Of a stretch of 64,000 bases of DNA, positions 1 to 10,591 are shown piece by piece. Location: assembly GCF_043555975.1 (NCBI RefSeq), contig NZ_JBIGIA010000013.1, forward strand, positions 1 to 64,000, written 5' to 3'. The position numbers and the translations under genes were made by a program. Position 1 is the stretch's first letter; each line of letters begins with the position of its first letter. The notes beneath the pieces were generated by a model. The model was not told the DNA's origin. It saw nothing but the letters and a program-made list of their open reading frames with translations, and did not search any database. The stretch comes from Pelomonas nitida. GTDB lineage: Bacteria; Pseudomonadota; Gammaproteobacteria; Burkholderiales; Burkholderiaceae_C.

Positions 1-167
1 CGGGACTCACCCTTCGGGCAGGGGGCGGGCCGGGTCGGCCGCGTCGTTGCAGCGCTTGCCAAGGCGGGCAGCCTTGGCTGCGCGCTGCGCCTTGCCGCCA
101 GCCCGGCCAGCCCCCTGCGCACCACCGATTTCACTGAGTCGCTGGACTAGCCCCGACAATCTTCCCC
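1..167. other. Leader region of copA, no gene seen
   Basis: This GC-rich stretch ahead of the copper ATPase has no reading frame that looks like a protein. I looked for a CueR/MerR-type promoter, meaning a dyad inside an unusually spaced -35/-10 pair, and did not see a convincing one. An upstream gene may end outside the window. Confidence 0.4.
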
Positions 168-2287
<2,120 letters not shown>

Positions 2288-2291
<4 letters not shown>

Positions 2292-2842
2292 AGATCATTG
2301 CCCTCAGCGGCGCGCTGCGCCGCGCCTCCTACAACACCGCGTTGCTGCGCGCCGCCATCAAGCTGGCGCCGGCCGGCGTCACGATCGAGCTGCGCACGCT
2401 GCACGGCATTCCGCTGTACGACGGTGACCTGGAGGCCGAGGGCATCCCGGCGGCCGTGACCGAACTGCGCGAAGCCATCCGCGCCGCCGACGCGCTGCTG
2501 ATTGCCACGCCCGAATACAACAACAGCATCCCCGGCGTGCTGAAGAACGGGCTGGACTGGCTGTCCCGCCCCAGCGGTGAGGGTGCCAAGCTGTTCGGCG
2601 GCAAGCCCACGGCGCTCGTCGGCGCCACGCCCGGCGGCTTCGGCACCGTGCAGTCGCAGGACGCGCTGCTGTCCGTGCTGCGCAGCTTCGGCAACGACTT
2701 CTGGATGGCGGGCCGCCTCATGGTCTCCAAGGCCGGCACGGTGTTCGACGCCGACGGCCAGCTCGTCGACGACAAGGCGCGCGAGCTGCTGCAGCAGTTC
2801 GTCGCCGGCTTCGCCGGGTTCGTGAAGGCGAGGGCCAAGTGA
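2288..2842 (+). CDS. NADPH-dependent FMN reductase family protein
   Basis: A 184-residue flavodoxin-fold oxidoreductase of the NADPH-dependent FMN/quinone/chromate reductase family (ChrR/YieF-like), acting in the cytoplasm. The N-terminal IIALSGALRRASYNT loop matches the phosphate-binding SGSLRxxSxN motif of the family, and TPEYNNSIPGVLKN near residues 78-91 is the family signature around the flavin. Length is typical. It starts inside the copA stop (ATGA) and its own stop overlaps the pirin start (GTGA), so translation is probably coupled. Reduction of quinones or metals beside a copper pump and a redox-sensing pirin suggests a metal/oxidative-stress unit, which is inference. The exact substrate cannot be told from sequence. 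Confidence 0.88.
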
Positions 2843-3738
2843 GCCTGCACATCGAACGCATCACCAGCCACGTTGGCGACGTGGGCGGCATCCCCATCCA
2901 GCGCGCGCTGCCGAACAAGGGCCGCCGCGTCATCGGCGCTTGGTGCTTCGCCGACCACGCCGGCCCGGCCACGCTCGCGCCCGAGCAGCGCATGAACGTC
3001 GGCCCGCATCCGCACACGGGGCTGTCCACCTTCAGCTGGATGATCGAGGGCGAGATCCTGCACCGCGACAGCCTGGGCTCCGAGCAGGTCTTGCGCGCCG
3101 GCCAGGTCAACCTGATGACGGCGGGCCACGGCATCTCGCACAGCGAGGAGTCGCTGACCGACCGCATCCACCTCGCGCAGCTGTGGATCGCGCTGCCCGA
3201 CGCCGAGCGCGAGCGTGCGCCCAGCTTTCAGCATTTCCCCGAGCTGCCGCGCTGCGCCGTGGGCGGCTTCGACGGCACGCTGCTGGTGGGCGAGCTGGAT
3301 GGCCAGCGCTCGCCGGTGCCCAGCTTCACGCCGCTGCTGGGTGTGGACCTGGCCGCCGACGGCCCGGCCGATGCCGTCATCGCGCTGCGGCCGGGCTTCG
3401 AGCACGGGCTGATGCTGTTGGAAGGCGAGGTCGAGGTGGCGCCGGCCGGCCACGACGCGGTCGAGACGGTGACGCCGGGCACGCTGCTCTACATCGGCCC
3501 CGGCTGCGAGTCGGTCGAACTGCGCTGCACGGCGGCCACGCGGCTGCTGCTGCTGGGCGGCGAGCCGTGGAGCGAGCCGCCGCTGCTGTGGTGGAACTTC
3601 GTCGGCCGCGAACCGGCGGAGATGCAGGTCTGGGCCGAGGACTGGGCGCGCGCCGATGGCGGGCGCTTCGGGGCGGTAGCCGGCTACGTCGGCCCGCGCC
3701 TGGTGGTGCCGCCGGTGCCGGCGCTGCGCAAACCCTAG
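2839..3738 (+). CDS. Pirin family protein
   Basis: A 299-residue bicupin of the pirin family. The N-terminal cupin has the pirin signature: FADHAGP, then VGPHPHTGLSTFSWMIEGEILHRDS-like text carrying the metal-binding His residues, then MTAGHGISHSEES. Bacterial pirins are metal-binding, and some are quercetin dioxygenases or redox-linked regulators; the role here is not known. Translation begins at GTG overlapping the previous stop (GTGA). The stop TAG falls in a CTAG tetranucleotide that also holds the stop of the convergent gene on the other strand, so the two genes share four bases. Confidence 0.9.
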   Translation: MSLHIERITSHVGDVGGIPIQRALPNKGRRVIGAWCFADHAGPATLAPEQRMNVGPHPHTGLSTFSWMIEGEILHRDSLGSEQVLRAGQVNLMTAGHGISHSEESLTDRIHLAQLWIALPDAERERAPSFQHFPELPRCAVGGFDGTLLVGELDGQRSPVPSFTPLLGVDLAADGPADAVIALRPGFEHGLMLLEGEVEVAPAGHDAVETVTPGTLLYIGPGCESVELRCTAATRLLLLGGEPWSEPPLLWWNFVGREPAEMQVWAEDWARADGGRFGAVAGYVGPRLVVPPVPALRKP

Positions 3739-4754
3739 CCGGCGCGTGCGCTCTTGATCAACGCCGCGATCCGCGGCGTGGTGTTCACCGCCACCAGCTC
3801 GATCTGCGGGTTGGCCTTGGCGAACACGCGGAACAGCTCGTCGGTGAAGCCATGGCCCACGTCGGTCACGCCGTCGAAATCGATCTCGGCGCGCTTGAAG
3901 GTCGTCAGCCGGGAACCGACGCGGCGGGCTGCGGCGCGGGAGTCCAGTGCCTGGCCTTCGGTCGTCAGCAGGCGCAGCTGCACGCGGGTCTGGTCGAACT
4001 CGATGCCGTCGCCGGCGATGCTCCAGGCCTCCATGACACCGTCCAGCGTGCGCGTGGTGTTCAGCGCGATGGCCATGTAGATGCTGCTGCCCTGGCGCGG
4101 CAGCGCGCGGCCCTTCTTCCAGCCGCTGCTCTCCCACGCGCGGCGCTGGTAGGCGGTGTTGTTGGCGTGGATGTCGAACACGTCGGCCAGCTGGCTGCTG
4201 AAGAACAGGCCGCGGCCGGTGTGGGCGTCGGGCGCGCTGGTGAGCCGCCCCTTGCTGAGCTCCAGCATCGCGTGCTGCGTGTCTTCGAGGTTGAAGGCGG
4301 TGCAGATCTTGTCGAACACGCCGCAGCCGTCGTCGCTGACGAGCAACTGCACATGCGAGGGCGTCTGGCGCAGCGACACGGTGACGCTGCTGCCGCCGGA
4401 ATGGTCGGCCGCGTTGTTGACCAGCTCCGTGAAGCCGTGCTGCACCATGCGCTCCACGTGCTTGGGCAGCGCGAAGTGCGGCGCGAAGTCGCGCTGCCAA
4501 GGCAGGTCTTCCTGCAGGCCGTAGAGGGTGTAGGAGCGCGCCACCTGCCGCAGGCTGCCGGGCGAGAACGTCGGCCGGCGCGCCGTGCCCGAACGCACCA
4601 GCCAGCCGGCATCCACCAGCCGCTTGAGCGCCGAGAGTGCGGCGCGGTGGCTCGCGCCGGTGCGCTCCTCGATGTGGGCGGCCAGGTCCAGCGAATGTTC
4701 GCCCGCCGCTGCGGTGATCCAGTTCGTGAGGTGATCGAGCACCAGTCTTGTCAT
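3735..4754 (-). CDS. wHTH / HATPase / STAS-like (DUF4325) regulatory protein
   Basis: A 339-residue cytoplasmic protein with three recognisable parts. Residues 1-60 look like a winged helix (DLAAHIEERTGASHRAALSA, then LVDAGWLVRSG). Residues about 100-225 form a GHKL-type ATPase with N-box HGFTELVNNAADHS (E110, N114, D117), G1 box DDGCG (141-145) and TGRGLFFSS (G2). Residues about 265-335 resemble the STAS-like DUF4325 domain (AEIDFDGVTDVGHGFTDELF). There is no phospho-acceptor His domain, so it is not a sensor kinase. The layout recalls RsbW/anti-sigma-like switches fused to an antagonist-like domain. A start at 4784 (MVESSQ) is also possible. It is monocistronic, with its stop shared with the pirin gene. 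Target unknown. Confidence 0.82.
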   Translation of the reverse strand: MTRLVLDHLTNWITAAAGEHSLDLAAHIEERTGASHRAALSALKRLVDAGWLVRSGTARRPTFSPGSLRQVARSYTLYGLQEDLPWQRDFAPHFALPKHVERMVQHGFTELVNNAADHSGGSSVTVSLRQTPSHVQLLVSDDGCGVFDKICTAFNLEDTQHAMLELSKGRLTSAPDAHTGRGLFFSSQLADVFDIHANNTAYQRRAWESSGWKKGRALPRQGSSIYMAIALNTTRTLDGVMEAWSIAGDGIEFDQTRVQLRLLTTEGQALDSRAAARRVGSRLTTFKRAEIDFDGVTDVGHGFTDELFRVFAKANPQIELVAVNTTPRIAALIKSARAG

Positions 4755-4897
4755 TTGCGCATTGTGCTGACTACTCTCAACCATGGGGGTGGGGCATGCC
4801 CGGGCCTCCATAGAATCCCCTACTAGTTACGGCGGGGTTACCAACTAGGTTGGCGCCACCGTCGGCCCAGATTTCTCAACTCCTCCGGGGAATTCCC

Positions 4898-5962
4898 ATG
4901 CCTCTCGTCTCCATGCGCCAGCTGCTGGACCACGCCGCCGAAAACGGCTACGGCATCCCAGCATTCAACGTCAACAACCTGGAGCAGGTGCAGGCCATCA
5001 TGGCAGCGGCCGACGAGGTCGGCGCACCGGTCATCCTGCAGGCCTCGGCCGGTGCCCGCAAGTACGCTGGTGAGCCCTTCATCAAGCACCTGATCCTGGC
5101 CGCCACCGAGGCCTACCCGCACATCCCGCTGGTCATGCACCAGGACCACGGCACGTCGCCCAAGGTCTGCGCCGGCGCCATCGACCTGGGCTTCGGCTCG
5201 GTCATGATGGACGGTTCGCTGATGGAAGACGGCAAGACGCCGTCGTCCTTCGAGTACAACACCGAGGTGACGCGCAAGGTCGTCGAGATGGCGCACAAGG
5301 TCGGCGTTACCGTCGAAGGCGAACTGGGCTGCCTGGGCAACCTCGAAACCGGTGATGCCGGTGAGGAAGACGGCATCGGCGCCGTCGGCAAGCTGGATCA
5401 CAGCCAGATGCTGACCGACCCCGAGGAGGCCGCGCAGTTCGTGAAGGCCACGCAGCTCGACGCGCTGGCCATCGCCATCGGTACCAGCCACGGCGCCTAC
5501 AAGTTCAGCCGCAAGCCCACGGGCGACATCCTGGCCATCAGCCGCGTGAAGGAAATCCACGCGCGCATCCCCAACACCCACCTCGTCATGCACGGCTCGT
5601 CCAGCGTGCCGCAGGAGTTGCTGGCCGTCATCAACCAGTACGGCGGCAAGATGAAGGAGACCTTCGGCGTGCCGGTCGAGGAGATCCAGGAAGCCATCAA
5701 GCACGGCGTGCGCAAGATCAACATCGACACCGACATCCGCCTGGCCATGACCGGCGCGGTGCGCAAGTTCCTGGCCGAGAACCCCGACAAGTTCGACGCC
5801 CGCGAGTGGCTCAAGCCCGCCCGCGAAGCCGCCAAGCTCGTCGCCAAGCAGCGCTACATGGAGTTCGGCTGCGAGGGCCAGGCCGCCAAGATCAAGGCGC
5901 GCACGCTGGTCGACATCGCCGGCGCCTATGCGCGTGGCGAGCTGGCGCAGCGCGTCAACTGA
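4898..5962 (+). CDS. fba: Class II fructose-1,6-bisphosphate aldolase (Calvin-cycle subtype)
   Basis: Zn-dependent aldolase joining glycerone phosphate and glyceraldehyde 3-phosphate in glycolysis, gluconeogenesis and the Calvin cycle. The 354-residue protein begins MPLVSMRQLLDHAAENGYG. It carries the family blocks PLVMHQDHG (metal-binding His), FGSVMMDGS, VEGELGCLG, AIGTSHGAYK, LVMHGSSSVP and INIDTDIR. The length and the long central insert match the CbbA-like type II aldolases of beta-proteobacteria. The ATG at 4898 is chosen because family homology begins there; an in-frame TTG upstream would add 16 unlikely residues. It stands alone and is followed directly by a strong intrinsic terminator. 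Confidence 0.96.
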   Translation: MPLVSMRQLLDHAAENGYGIPAFNVNNLEQVQAIMAAADEVGAPVILQASAGARKYAGEPFIKHLILAATEAYPHIPLVMHQDHGTSPKVCAGAIDLGFGSVMMDGSLMEDGKTPSSFEYNTEVTRKVVEMAHKVGVTVEGELGCLGNLETGDAGEEDGIGAVGKLDHSQMLTDPEEAAQFVKATQLDALAIAIGTSHGAYKFSRKPTGDILAISRVKEIHARIPNTHLVMHGSSSVPQELLAVINQYGGKMKETFGVPVEEIQEAIKHGVRKINIDTDIRLAMTGAVRKFLAENPDKFDAREWLKPAREAAKLVAKQRYMEFGCEGQAAKIKARTLVDIAGAYARGELAQRVN

Positions 5963-5986
5963 GCGCCGAGCGTCGGCTCACACAAC

Positions 5987-6022
5987 AAAAGGGCTGCCCG
6001 GGATGGGCAGCCCTTTTGCTTT
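5987..6022 (+). terminator. Intrinsic terminator after the aldolase gene
   Basis: A perfect 13-base stem (AAAAGGGCTGCCC at 5987-5999, GGGCAGCCCTTTT at 6005-6017) with a 5-base loop ends in a T-rich tail. It lies 25 bases after the aldolase stop and just before the next gene, so it should end the aldolase transcript. It is close to symmetric, but the neighbouring gene runs in the same direction. Confidence 0.92.
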
Positions 6023-6058
6023 AATCGGGCCGCCTTTCACACCTGACCTCTCTTGCCG

Positions 6059-7921
6059 ATGGCTTCTGCCCCCGCGCGTGACGTGTCCCGCTCACCCTCC
6101 GGTGCCACCGAGGCCACCGCAGCCCAACGCCAGGCCTGGCTGGCCGCGCTGGCTGATGATCGACTTGCCGACCTGACCTATCCGGTCATCATGGAGCGCG
6201 GCCGGCAAATCCTGGGCAGCGGCGCCATCCAGCGGCCCGAGTTGCAGTACACGGCCGAGGGCCAGGTGGCCATGCTGGCCACCATCGTCGGCACAGAGCC
6301 CTATGAGGTGGGCGTGATGCTCTCGGGCCGCCGCCGCGTGGCTCTGGAGTCGAGTTGCACCTGTCCCCATGCGGAGGACGGCTTTTTCTGCAAGCACCAG
6401 GTAGCGCTCGCCCTGCGGCTGCGTGCCGAACTGAGCGGCGAGGCGGTGGAGGTGGGCGCTGCGGCGGCCCGTCAACATGCCGCCACGGTCAAGCGCGCAG
6501 CCACCGTCGCGGCCAAGACGACAGCTTTGCGGGAGTTCCTCCTCGCTCAACCCAGCGCCGCGCTCGTCGAGCGCCTGATGCAACTGGCCGACGAGGAGGC
6601 CCACATCCGGCGGACGCTGCTGGCCTGGCAGGCGACCTCGCAGGCGTCGGGGGATGCCAAGGCCCTGGGCAAGCTCATCACGCAGTTGCTGCCGGCCAAG
6701 GACTTTCTCGACTGGCGTGACAGCAACGCCTATGCCCGCAGTGCCGCACAGGTGTTGCCGGTCCTCCAGGGAGCCTTGCAGGCGCAGCCGCCAGCGCAGG
6801 CGCTGCACCTGGCGGAGCAGGCTTATCTGCGCTTGCAGAAGCAGCTGGCAGATGCCGATGACTCGGGTGGCCAGCTGGGCGATGTTTGCGCCGAGGTGGG
6901 GCGGCTGTGGCTTCAGGCGCTGGCGCTGGCGGGCCCGCAGCCGGCGGCCTTCGGCGACCGGTATGCCGCGATGCGCGACCAGGCGCTGGTGGACCTCATT
7001 CCCCATGCCGAGGCGGTGGCGGCCATGGGGGAGCTGGCCGCGCGCCGCTACGGCAGCCGGCTGCGCGAGCGCTACGAGTCAGCGGCTGCCCGACCCCAGC
7101 CTGAGCGCAGCAGCTGGTCAGCCAGCGACGGCGGCCTGTGGCAGGCGCGCCACCGCTACCTGGAACACCTGCGCGCCATGGGCGACATGGAGGAGGTGCT
7201 GCGCGCGCTGCGGACGTGCCTGCAGACCGGGGAGGATCACCTCGCCCTCGTCGAGGAACTGGACCGGCTGCAGCGCGTGCGGGAGGCTGTGGACGTTGCC
7301 CAGCGCGCCTACCGGCTGTTTCCGCAGGACTGGCGCGTCGAGGCCAAGTTGCTGGAACTTTATGAGCGCGACGGCTGGGATGCCGAGGCGCTGGCCGTGC
7401 GCGAGGCACGCTTTGCGCGCCAGCCCAGCGCCGAGAACGCGCTGGCCGTGCTGGCCGCGGCCCGCACGGCCAGGCAGCCGGCCGAACCCCTGCGCGAGCG
7501 CATGTGGCAGGTGCTGATGGAGCGCGAGAACCAAGTCCTGGCCAACTGGAAGCCGCTTTACTCGTTCGGCCGCGAGTCCCGCCCGGAAGGCCCTGACGTG
7601 AGTGAGCGACTGGCATGGCTGCTGCAGGAGCAGCGCCTTGAGGACGCGCTGCAACTCGCTGCACCGCCGCGCCGGGCAGCCCTGCCGCTGCTGCAGCGTC
7701 TGGCGGTGGTGTTGCCGCCTGAGCGTTACGAAGAGGCGGTGCCCTTGCTGAGCCGCTGCTTCGACGCGTCCATGCCCTCGGCCACCAGCCCGTATGCCGA
7801 CGTGCTGGCACTCGTGCACCAGATCGCCGAGCGTCTACCCGAACCGCGCCGCAAGACCTGGCTCGACGGCCTGCGTCAGCAATACCGCGCCAAGCGCAAC
7901 TTCATCAAGGGACTGCCGTGA
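6059..7921 (+). CDS. SWIM zinc finger family protein
   Basis: A 620-residue cytoplasmic protein. A SWIM zinc-binding motif of the CxCx(n)CxH type lies at Cys100, Cys102, Cys111 and His113, in a context typical of the family (SSCTCPHAEDGFFCKHQVALALRL in part). The remaining 480 residues are mostly alpha-helical and read like degenerate TPR/HEAT-type repeats (LEHLRAMGDMEEVLRAL, LVEELDRLQRVREAVDVA). SWIM domains usually mediate DNA or protein contacts, and no enzymatic motif is visible. The ATG at 6059 is preferred over a TTG two codons earlier. Its stop overlaps the GTG of the next gene, so the two are translationally coupled. Confidence 0.85.
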   Translation: MASAPARDVSRSPSGATEATAAQRQAWLAALADDRLADLTYPVIMERGRQILGSGAIQRPELQYTAEGQVAMLATIVGTEPYEVGVMLSGRRRVALESSCTCPHAEDGFFCKHQVALALRLRAELSGEAVEVGAAAARQHAATVKRAATVAAKTTALREFLLAQPSAALVERLMQLADEEAHIRRTLLAWQATSQASGDAKALGKLITQLLPAKDFLDWRDSNAYARSAAQVLPVLQGALQAQPPAQALHLAEQAYLRLQKQLADADDSGGQLGDVCAEVGRLWLQALALAGPQPAAFGDRYAAMRDQALVDLIPHAEAVAAMGELAARRYGSRLRERYESAAARPQPERSSWSASDGGLWQARHRYLEHLRAMGDMEEVLRALRTCLQTGEDHLALVEELDRLQRVREAVDVAQRAYRLFPQDWRVEAKLLELYERDGWDAEALAVREARFARQPSAENALAVLAAARTARQPAEPLRERMWQVLMERENQVLANWKPLYSFGRESRPEGPDVSERLAWLLQEQRLEDALQLAAPPRRAALPLLQRLAVVLPPERYEEAVPLLSRCFDASMPSATSPYADVLALVHQIAERLPEPRRKTWLDGLRQQYRAKRNFIKGLP

Positions 7922-8355
7922 TCGAGCCCCATACCGTCCACTGCTTCACCTACGGCTCGCTGATGTGGGCGGACATCATGGCCCGCGTGTGCGGGCAGGC
8001 GTTCGCCAGTGAGCCGGCATTGCTGGCCGGGCATGCCCGCCACCCGGTGCGCGGGCAGGACTACCCGGGGCTGCGGCCGCTGGCCCAGGGCCAGGTGGCC
8101 GGGCGGCTGTACCGCGATGTCGATGCCGCCGCCTGGGCGCGGCTGGACGCCTTCGAGGGCGAGGAGTACGAGCGCGTCGAGGTGCTCGTCGCGCTGTCGG
8201 GCGGCGGCCAGCTGCCCGCACAGGTCTACCGCTTTCGCGACAGCTTCGCGCAGCGCCTGCTGCCGGGCGACTGGGACGTCGAGGCCTTCGGCCGCGAGGG
8301 GCGGCAGCGCTTCATCGAGCGCTACGTCGGCTTCGATCGGGTCGACCTGCCATGA
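7918..8355 (+). CDS. Gamma-glutamylcyclotransferase (AIG2-like) family protein
   Basis: A 145-residue protein of the GGCT/AIG2-like fold, which forms 5-oxoproline from gamma-glutamyl amines or amino acids. The N-terminal CFTYGSLMW carries the YGSL substrate loop. DAFEGEEYERVEV near residues 77-89 supplies the conserved acidic residue used as general base, and the length is typical. Translation starts at GTG 7918, inside the stop of the SWIM protein gene. The exact substrate cannot be assigned; AIG2-like members include enzymes acting on gamma-glutamylamines and proteins of unknown role. Confidence 0.85.
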   Translation: MIEPHTVHCFTYGSLMWADIMARVCGQAFASEPALLAGHARHPVRGQDYPGLRPLAQGQVAGRLYRDVDAAAWARLDAFEGEEYERVEVLVALSGGGQLPAQVYRFRDSFAQRLLPGDWDVEAFGREGRQRFIERYVGFDRVDLP

Positions 8356-8418
8356 CGGCGCCGTAGCGCGGCCCGGGCGGCACCTAAAATCGCGGCCCTG
8401 TCCCTGAGCTGCGCCGCC

Positions 8419-9315
8419 ATGTCCCAAGCCCTCTACGAATCCAGCCTCACTTCCCTGCCGCTGCTCGGCCGTGGCAAGGTGCGTGAGAACTACGCCGTCG
8501 GCGACGACCGCATCCTCATGGTGGCGAGCGACCGGCTCTCGGCCTTCGACGTCATCATGGGCGAGCCCATCCCCGGCAAGGGCGCGCTGCTGACGAAGAT
8601 GGCGCTGTTCTGGTTCGACAAGCTGCAGGGCATTGTCCCCAACCACCTGACCGGCGAAGACCCGCTCTCCGTCGTCACGCCCGCCGAGGCCGCGCCGCTG
8701 AAGGACCGCACTATGCTGGTCAAGCGCCTGAAGCCGCTGCCCATCGAGGCCGTGGTGCGCGGCTACCTGGCCGGCAGCGGCTGGGCCGAGTACCGGCAAA
8801 GCCAGAGCGTCTGCGGCGTCGCGCTGCCGGCCGGGCTGCGCAATGCCGACAAGCTGCCCGCCCCCATCTTCACGCCCGCCACCAAGGCCGAGATGGGCGA
8901 CCACGACGAGAACATCTCGTTCGAGCAGGCCGCCGCCATCATTGGCGCCGACCTCGCCGCCCGCGTGCGCGACATCTCCATCCAGCTCTATCAGCGCGCG
9001 GCCGACTTCGCGCTGACCAAGGGCATCATCATTGCCGACACCAAGTTCGAGTTCGGCCTGGACGCCGACGGCACGCTGACGCTGATGGACGAGGTGCTGA
9101 CGCCTGACTCCTCGCGCTACTGGCCGGTCGAGAGCTATGCGCCGGGCAGCAACCCGCCGAGCTACGACAAGCAGTTCGTGCGCGACTGGCTCGAGCAGGC
9201 CACCGTGGATGGCAAGCCCTGGGGCAAGACGGCGCCCGCGCCGGCGCTGCCGGCCGAGGTCATCGCCCGCACGGTGCAGAAGTACGAAGAAGCGCTGCAA
9301 CGGCTGACGGCATGA
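8419..9315 (+). CDS. purC: Phosphoribosylaminoimidazole-succinocarboxamide synthase
   Basis: SAICAR synthase, the de novo purine enzyme that joins CAIR and aspartate with ATP. The 298-residue protein has the glycine-rich ATP loop LLGRGKVRENY near residues 15-25. It also has SDRLSAFDVIMGEPIPGKG, VRGYLAGSGW, ADTKFEFG and LMDEVLTPDSSRYW, all SAICAR synthetase hallmarks. It is the longer form seen in beta-proteobacteria and yeast-type enzymes rather than the E. coli 237-residue type. The ATG is preceded by a plausible -10-like TAAAAT about 25 bases upstream. purE and purK lie about 5 kb downstream, so purine genes are loosely clustered but not in one operon. Confidence 0.97.
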   Translation: MSQALYESSLTSLPLLGRGKVRENYAVGDDRILMVASDRLSAFDVIMGEPIPGKGALLTKMALFWFDKLQGIVPNHLTGEDPLSVVTPAEAAPLKDRTMLVKRLKPLPIEAVVRGYLAGSGWAEYRQSQSVCGVALPAGLRNADKLPAPIFTPATKAEMGDHDENISFEQAAAIIGADLAARVRDISIQLYQRAADFALTKGIIIADTKFEFGLDADGTLTLMDEVLTPDSSRYWPVESYAPGSNPPSYDKQFVRDWLEQATVDGKPWGKTAPAPALPAEVIARTVQKYEEALQRLTA

Positions 9316-9388
9316 GCGCCGCGCTGGGCCGCCCCAAGCAAGCTCGCTCCCGCCTGGCGGGACAGGCCGCAGGCCGAAGGGTGCCCCA

Positions 9389-10528
9389 ATGAGCGCTGCC
9401 GGGCCGGTCAAGCTCAGGAGTCGGCTGGCCCAGCGGCTGGACGCGGAGATCGCCGCCGTCGCCTCGATGCCCGCGCGGGCGGCGGTGTTGCAGGTTCAGC
9501 GCGCCATCCTGTGGATGCGCCATGGGCGCGAGGCCGAGGCGCGGGACGAGCTGGCCCGGCTGCATGCGCGGGCGCTGGTGCACCCGCGTGTGGAGCTGGG
9601 CGCCTGGCTGCACCTGGCCGAGGGCCTGATGGCTTATTTCGGCGCTTTCGGCGGCGATGCGCGCGACCGGGTGCGGCGCGCGCGCGTCATGGCGGCCGGC
9701 AGCCGGCTCACGTCGCTGCAGGCGTTGGCGGATGCGTGGTTGGCGCAGGTCGACTTCGTCGGCCGCGATATCGAGCGCCTCATCGGCCACGCGCGCGCCT
9801 CGCTGGCGGCGCTGCAGCCGGACGACCATGCGGCCGGCTACCGGGTCGCCACGGCGCTGGCCTCGGCCTGGAGCCTGGCTTCCGGGGAGGCCGCCGCGAC
9901 GCCCTGGTACGCGTGGGCCCGTCAACATGCCATCGCCGAGGGCGACGATGCCGGTCTGGCGGCCCTTCATTACAACCAGACACTTATGCGCGCGCTGCGG
10001 ATTCGCCACGCCGCGCTGGCCGGTGAACCGGGCGAAGCCCCGGCTGTTTTGCTGGGCGTGGAGTCCGTCGGGCGCTTCGATGATGCGGTTGGCGGCTCCG
10101 CGCGCGCCGACCTGACGCCGCTGTTGCGCGCGCAGTTGCTGACCGTTCAGGGCGATTTCGGCGAGGCTGCCGGCCTGCTCGAAGCGCAGTTGCCGGCCGC
10201 CATGGCGGCTGGCCTGGCGCGGCTCGGAGGCAGCCTGATGGCCGATCTGGCCTGGTGTTGGGCCAATACAGGCGAGACTTTGCGGTCCCGCGCGCTCGCC
10301 GACCAGGCCGCGCTGGAGGTGCTGGCCGAGGACCAGCCCGGCTGCGACATCGACGAGCGCGCCGCCCTTCATGCCCGCCTCGCCCAGGTCTACGCGATGC
10401 TGCACGAGGACGGCCTGGCCGCCCGCCAGGTGGAGGCTGCCGTCGCCGCCCGGGCCCAGGACGCCGCGCAGCGGCTCGACTGGGCGGAGCGCCTCACGGA
10501 GGCCGGGTTGGTGCATCCGCCACGTTGA
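9389..10528 (+). CDS. Unknown protein, helical TPR-like
   Basis: I do not recognise a family. The 379-residue protein is Ala/Leu/Arg-rich and almost entirely helical. It has pairs of helices resembling tetratricopeptide repeats, for example RAAVLQVQRAILWMRHGREAEARDEL and the C-terminal LHARLAQVYAMLHEDGLAARQVEAAV (quoted in part). There is no signal peptide or membrane segment, so it is probably cytoplasmic. The 73 bases ahead of it contain GC-rich inverted sequence. It precedes a membrane Ser/Thr kinase gene by 63 bases on the same strand, so a scaffold role in that signalling unit is possible but unproven. Confidence 0.7.
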   Translation: MSAAGPVKLRSRLAQRLDAEIAAVASMPARAAVLQVQRAILWMRHGREAEARDELARLHARALVHPRVELGAWLHLAEGLMAYFGAFGGDARDRVRRARVMAAGSRLTSLQALADAWLAQVDFVGRDIERLIGHARASLAALQPDDHAAGYRVATALASAWSLASGEAAATPWYAWARQHAIAEGDDAGLAALHYNQTLMRALRIRHAALAGEPGEAPAVLLGVESVGRFDDAVGGSARADLTPLLRAQLLTVQGDFGEAAGLLEAQLPAAMAAGLARLGGSLMADLAWCWANTGETLRSRALADQAALEVLAEDQPGCDIDERAALHARLAQVYAMLHEDGLAARQVEAAVAARAQDAAQRLDWAERLTEAGLVHPPR

Positions 10529-10591
10529 AGGGGTTTCAAGGCGTAGTTTTGGGGCTGTGACACCGTCAGGGCTGCGTTACGCTCGCGCGCC

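Noticed and set aside
1..167. CueR-type promoter for copA
   Set aside because: No dyad within a 19-base-spaced -35/-10 pair could be recognised.
3735..4754. Anti-phage defence idea for the GHKL-ATPase/STAS-like protein
   Set aside because: No nuclease, toxin or other effector gene lies beside it. Neighbours are metabolic, so a regulatory role is the more cautious reading.
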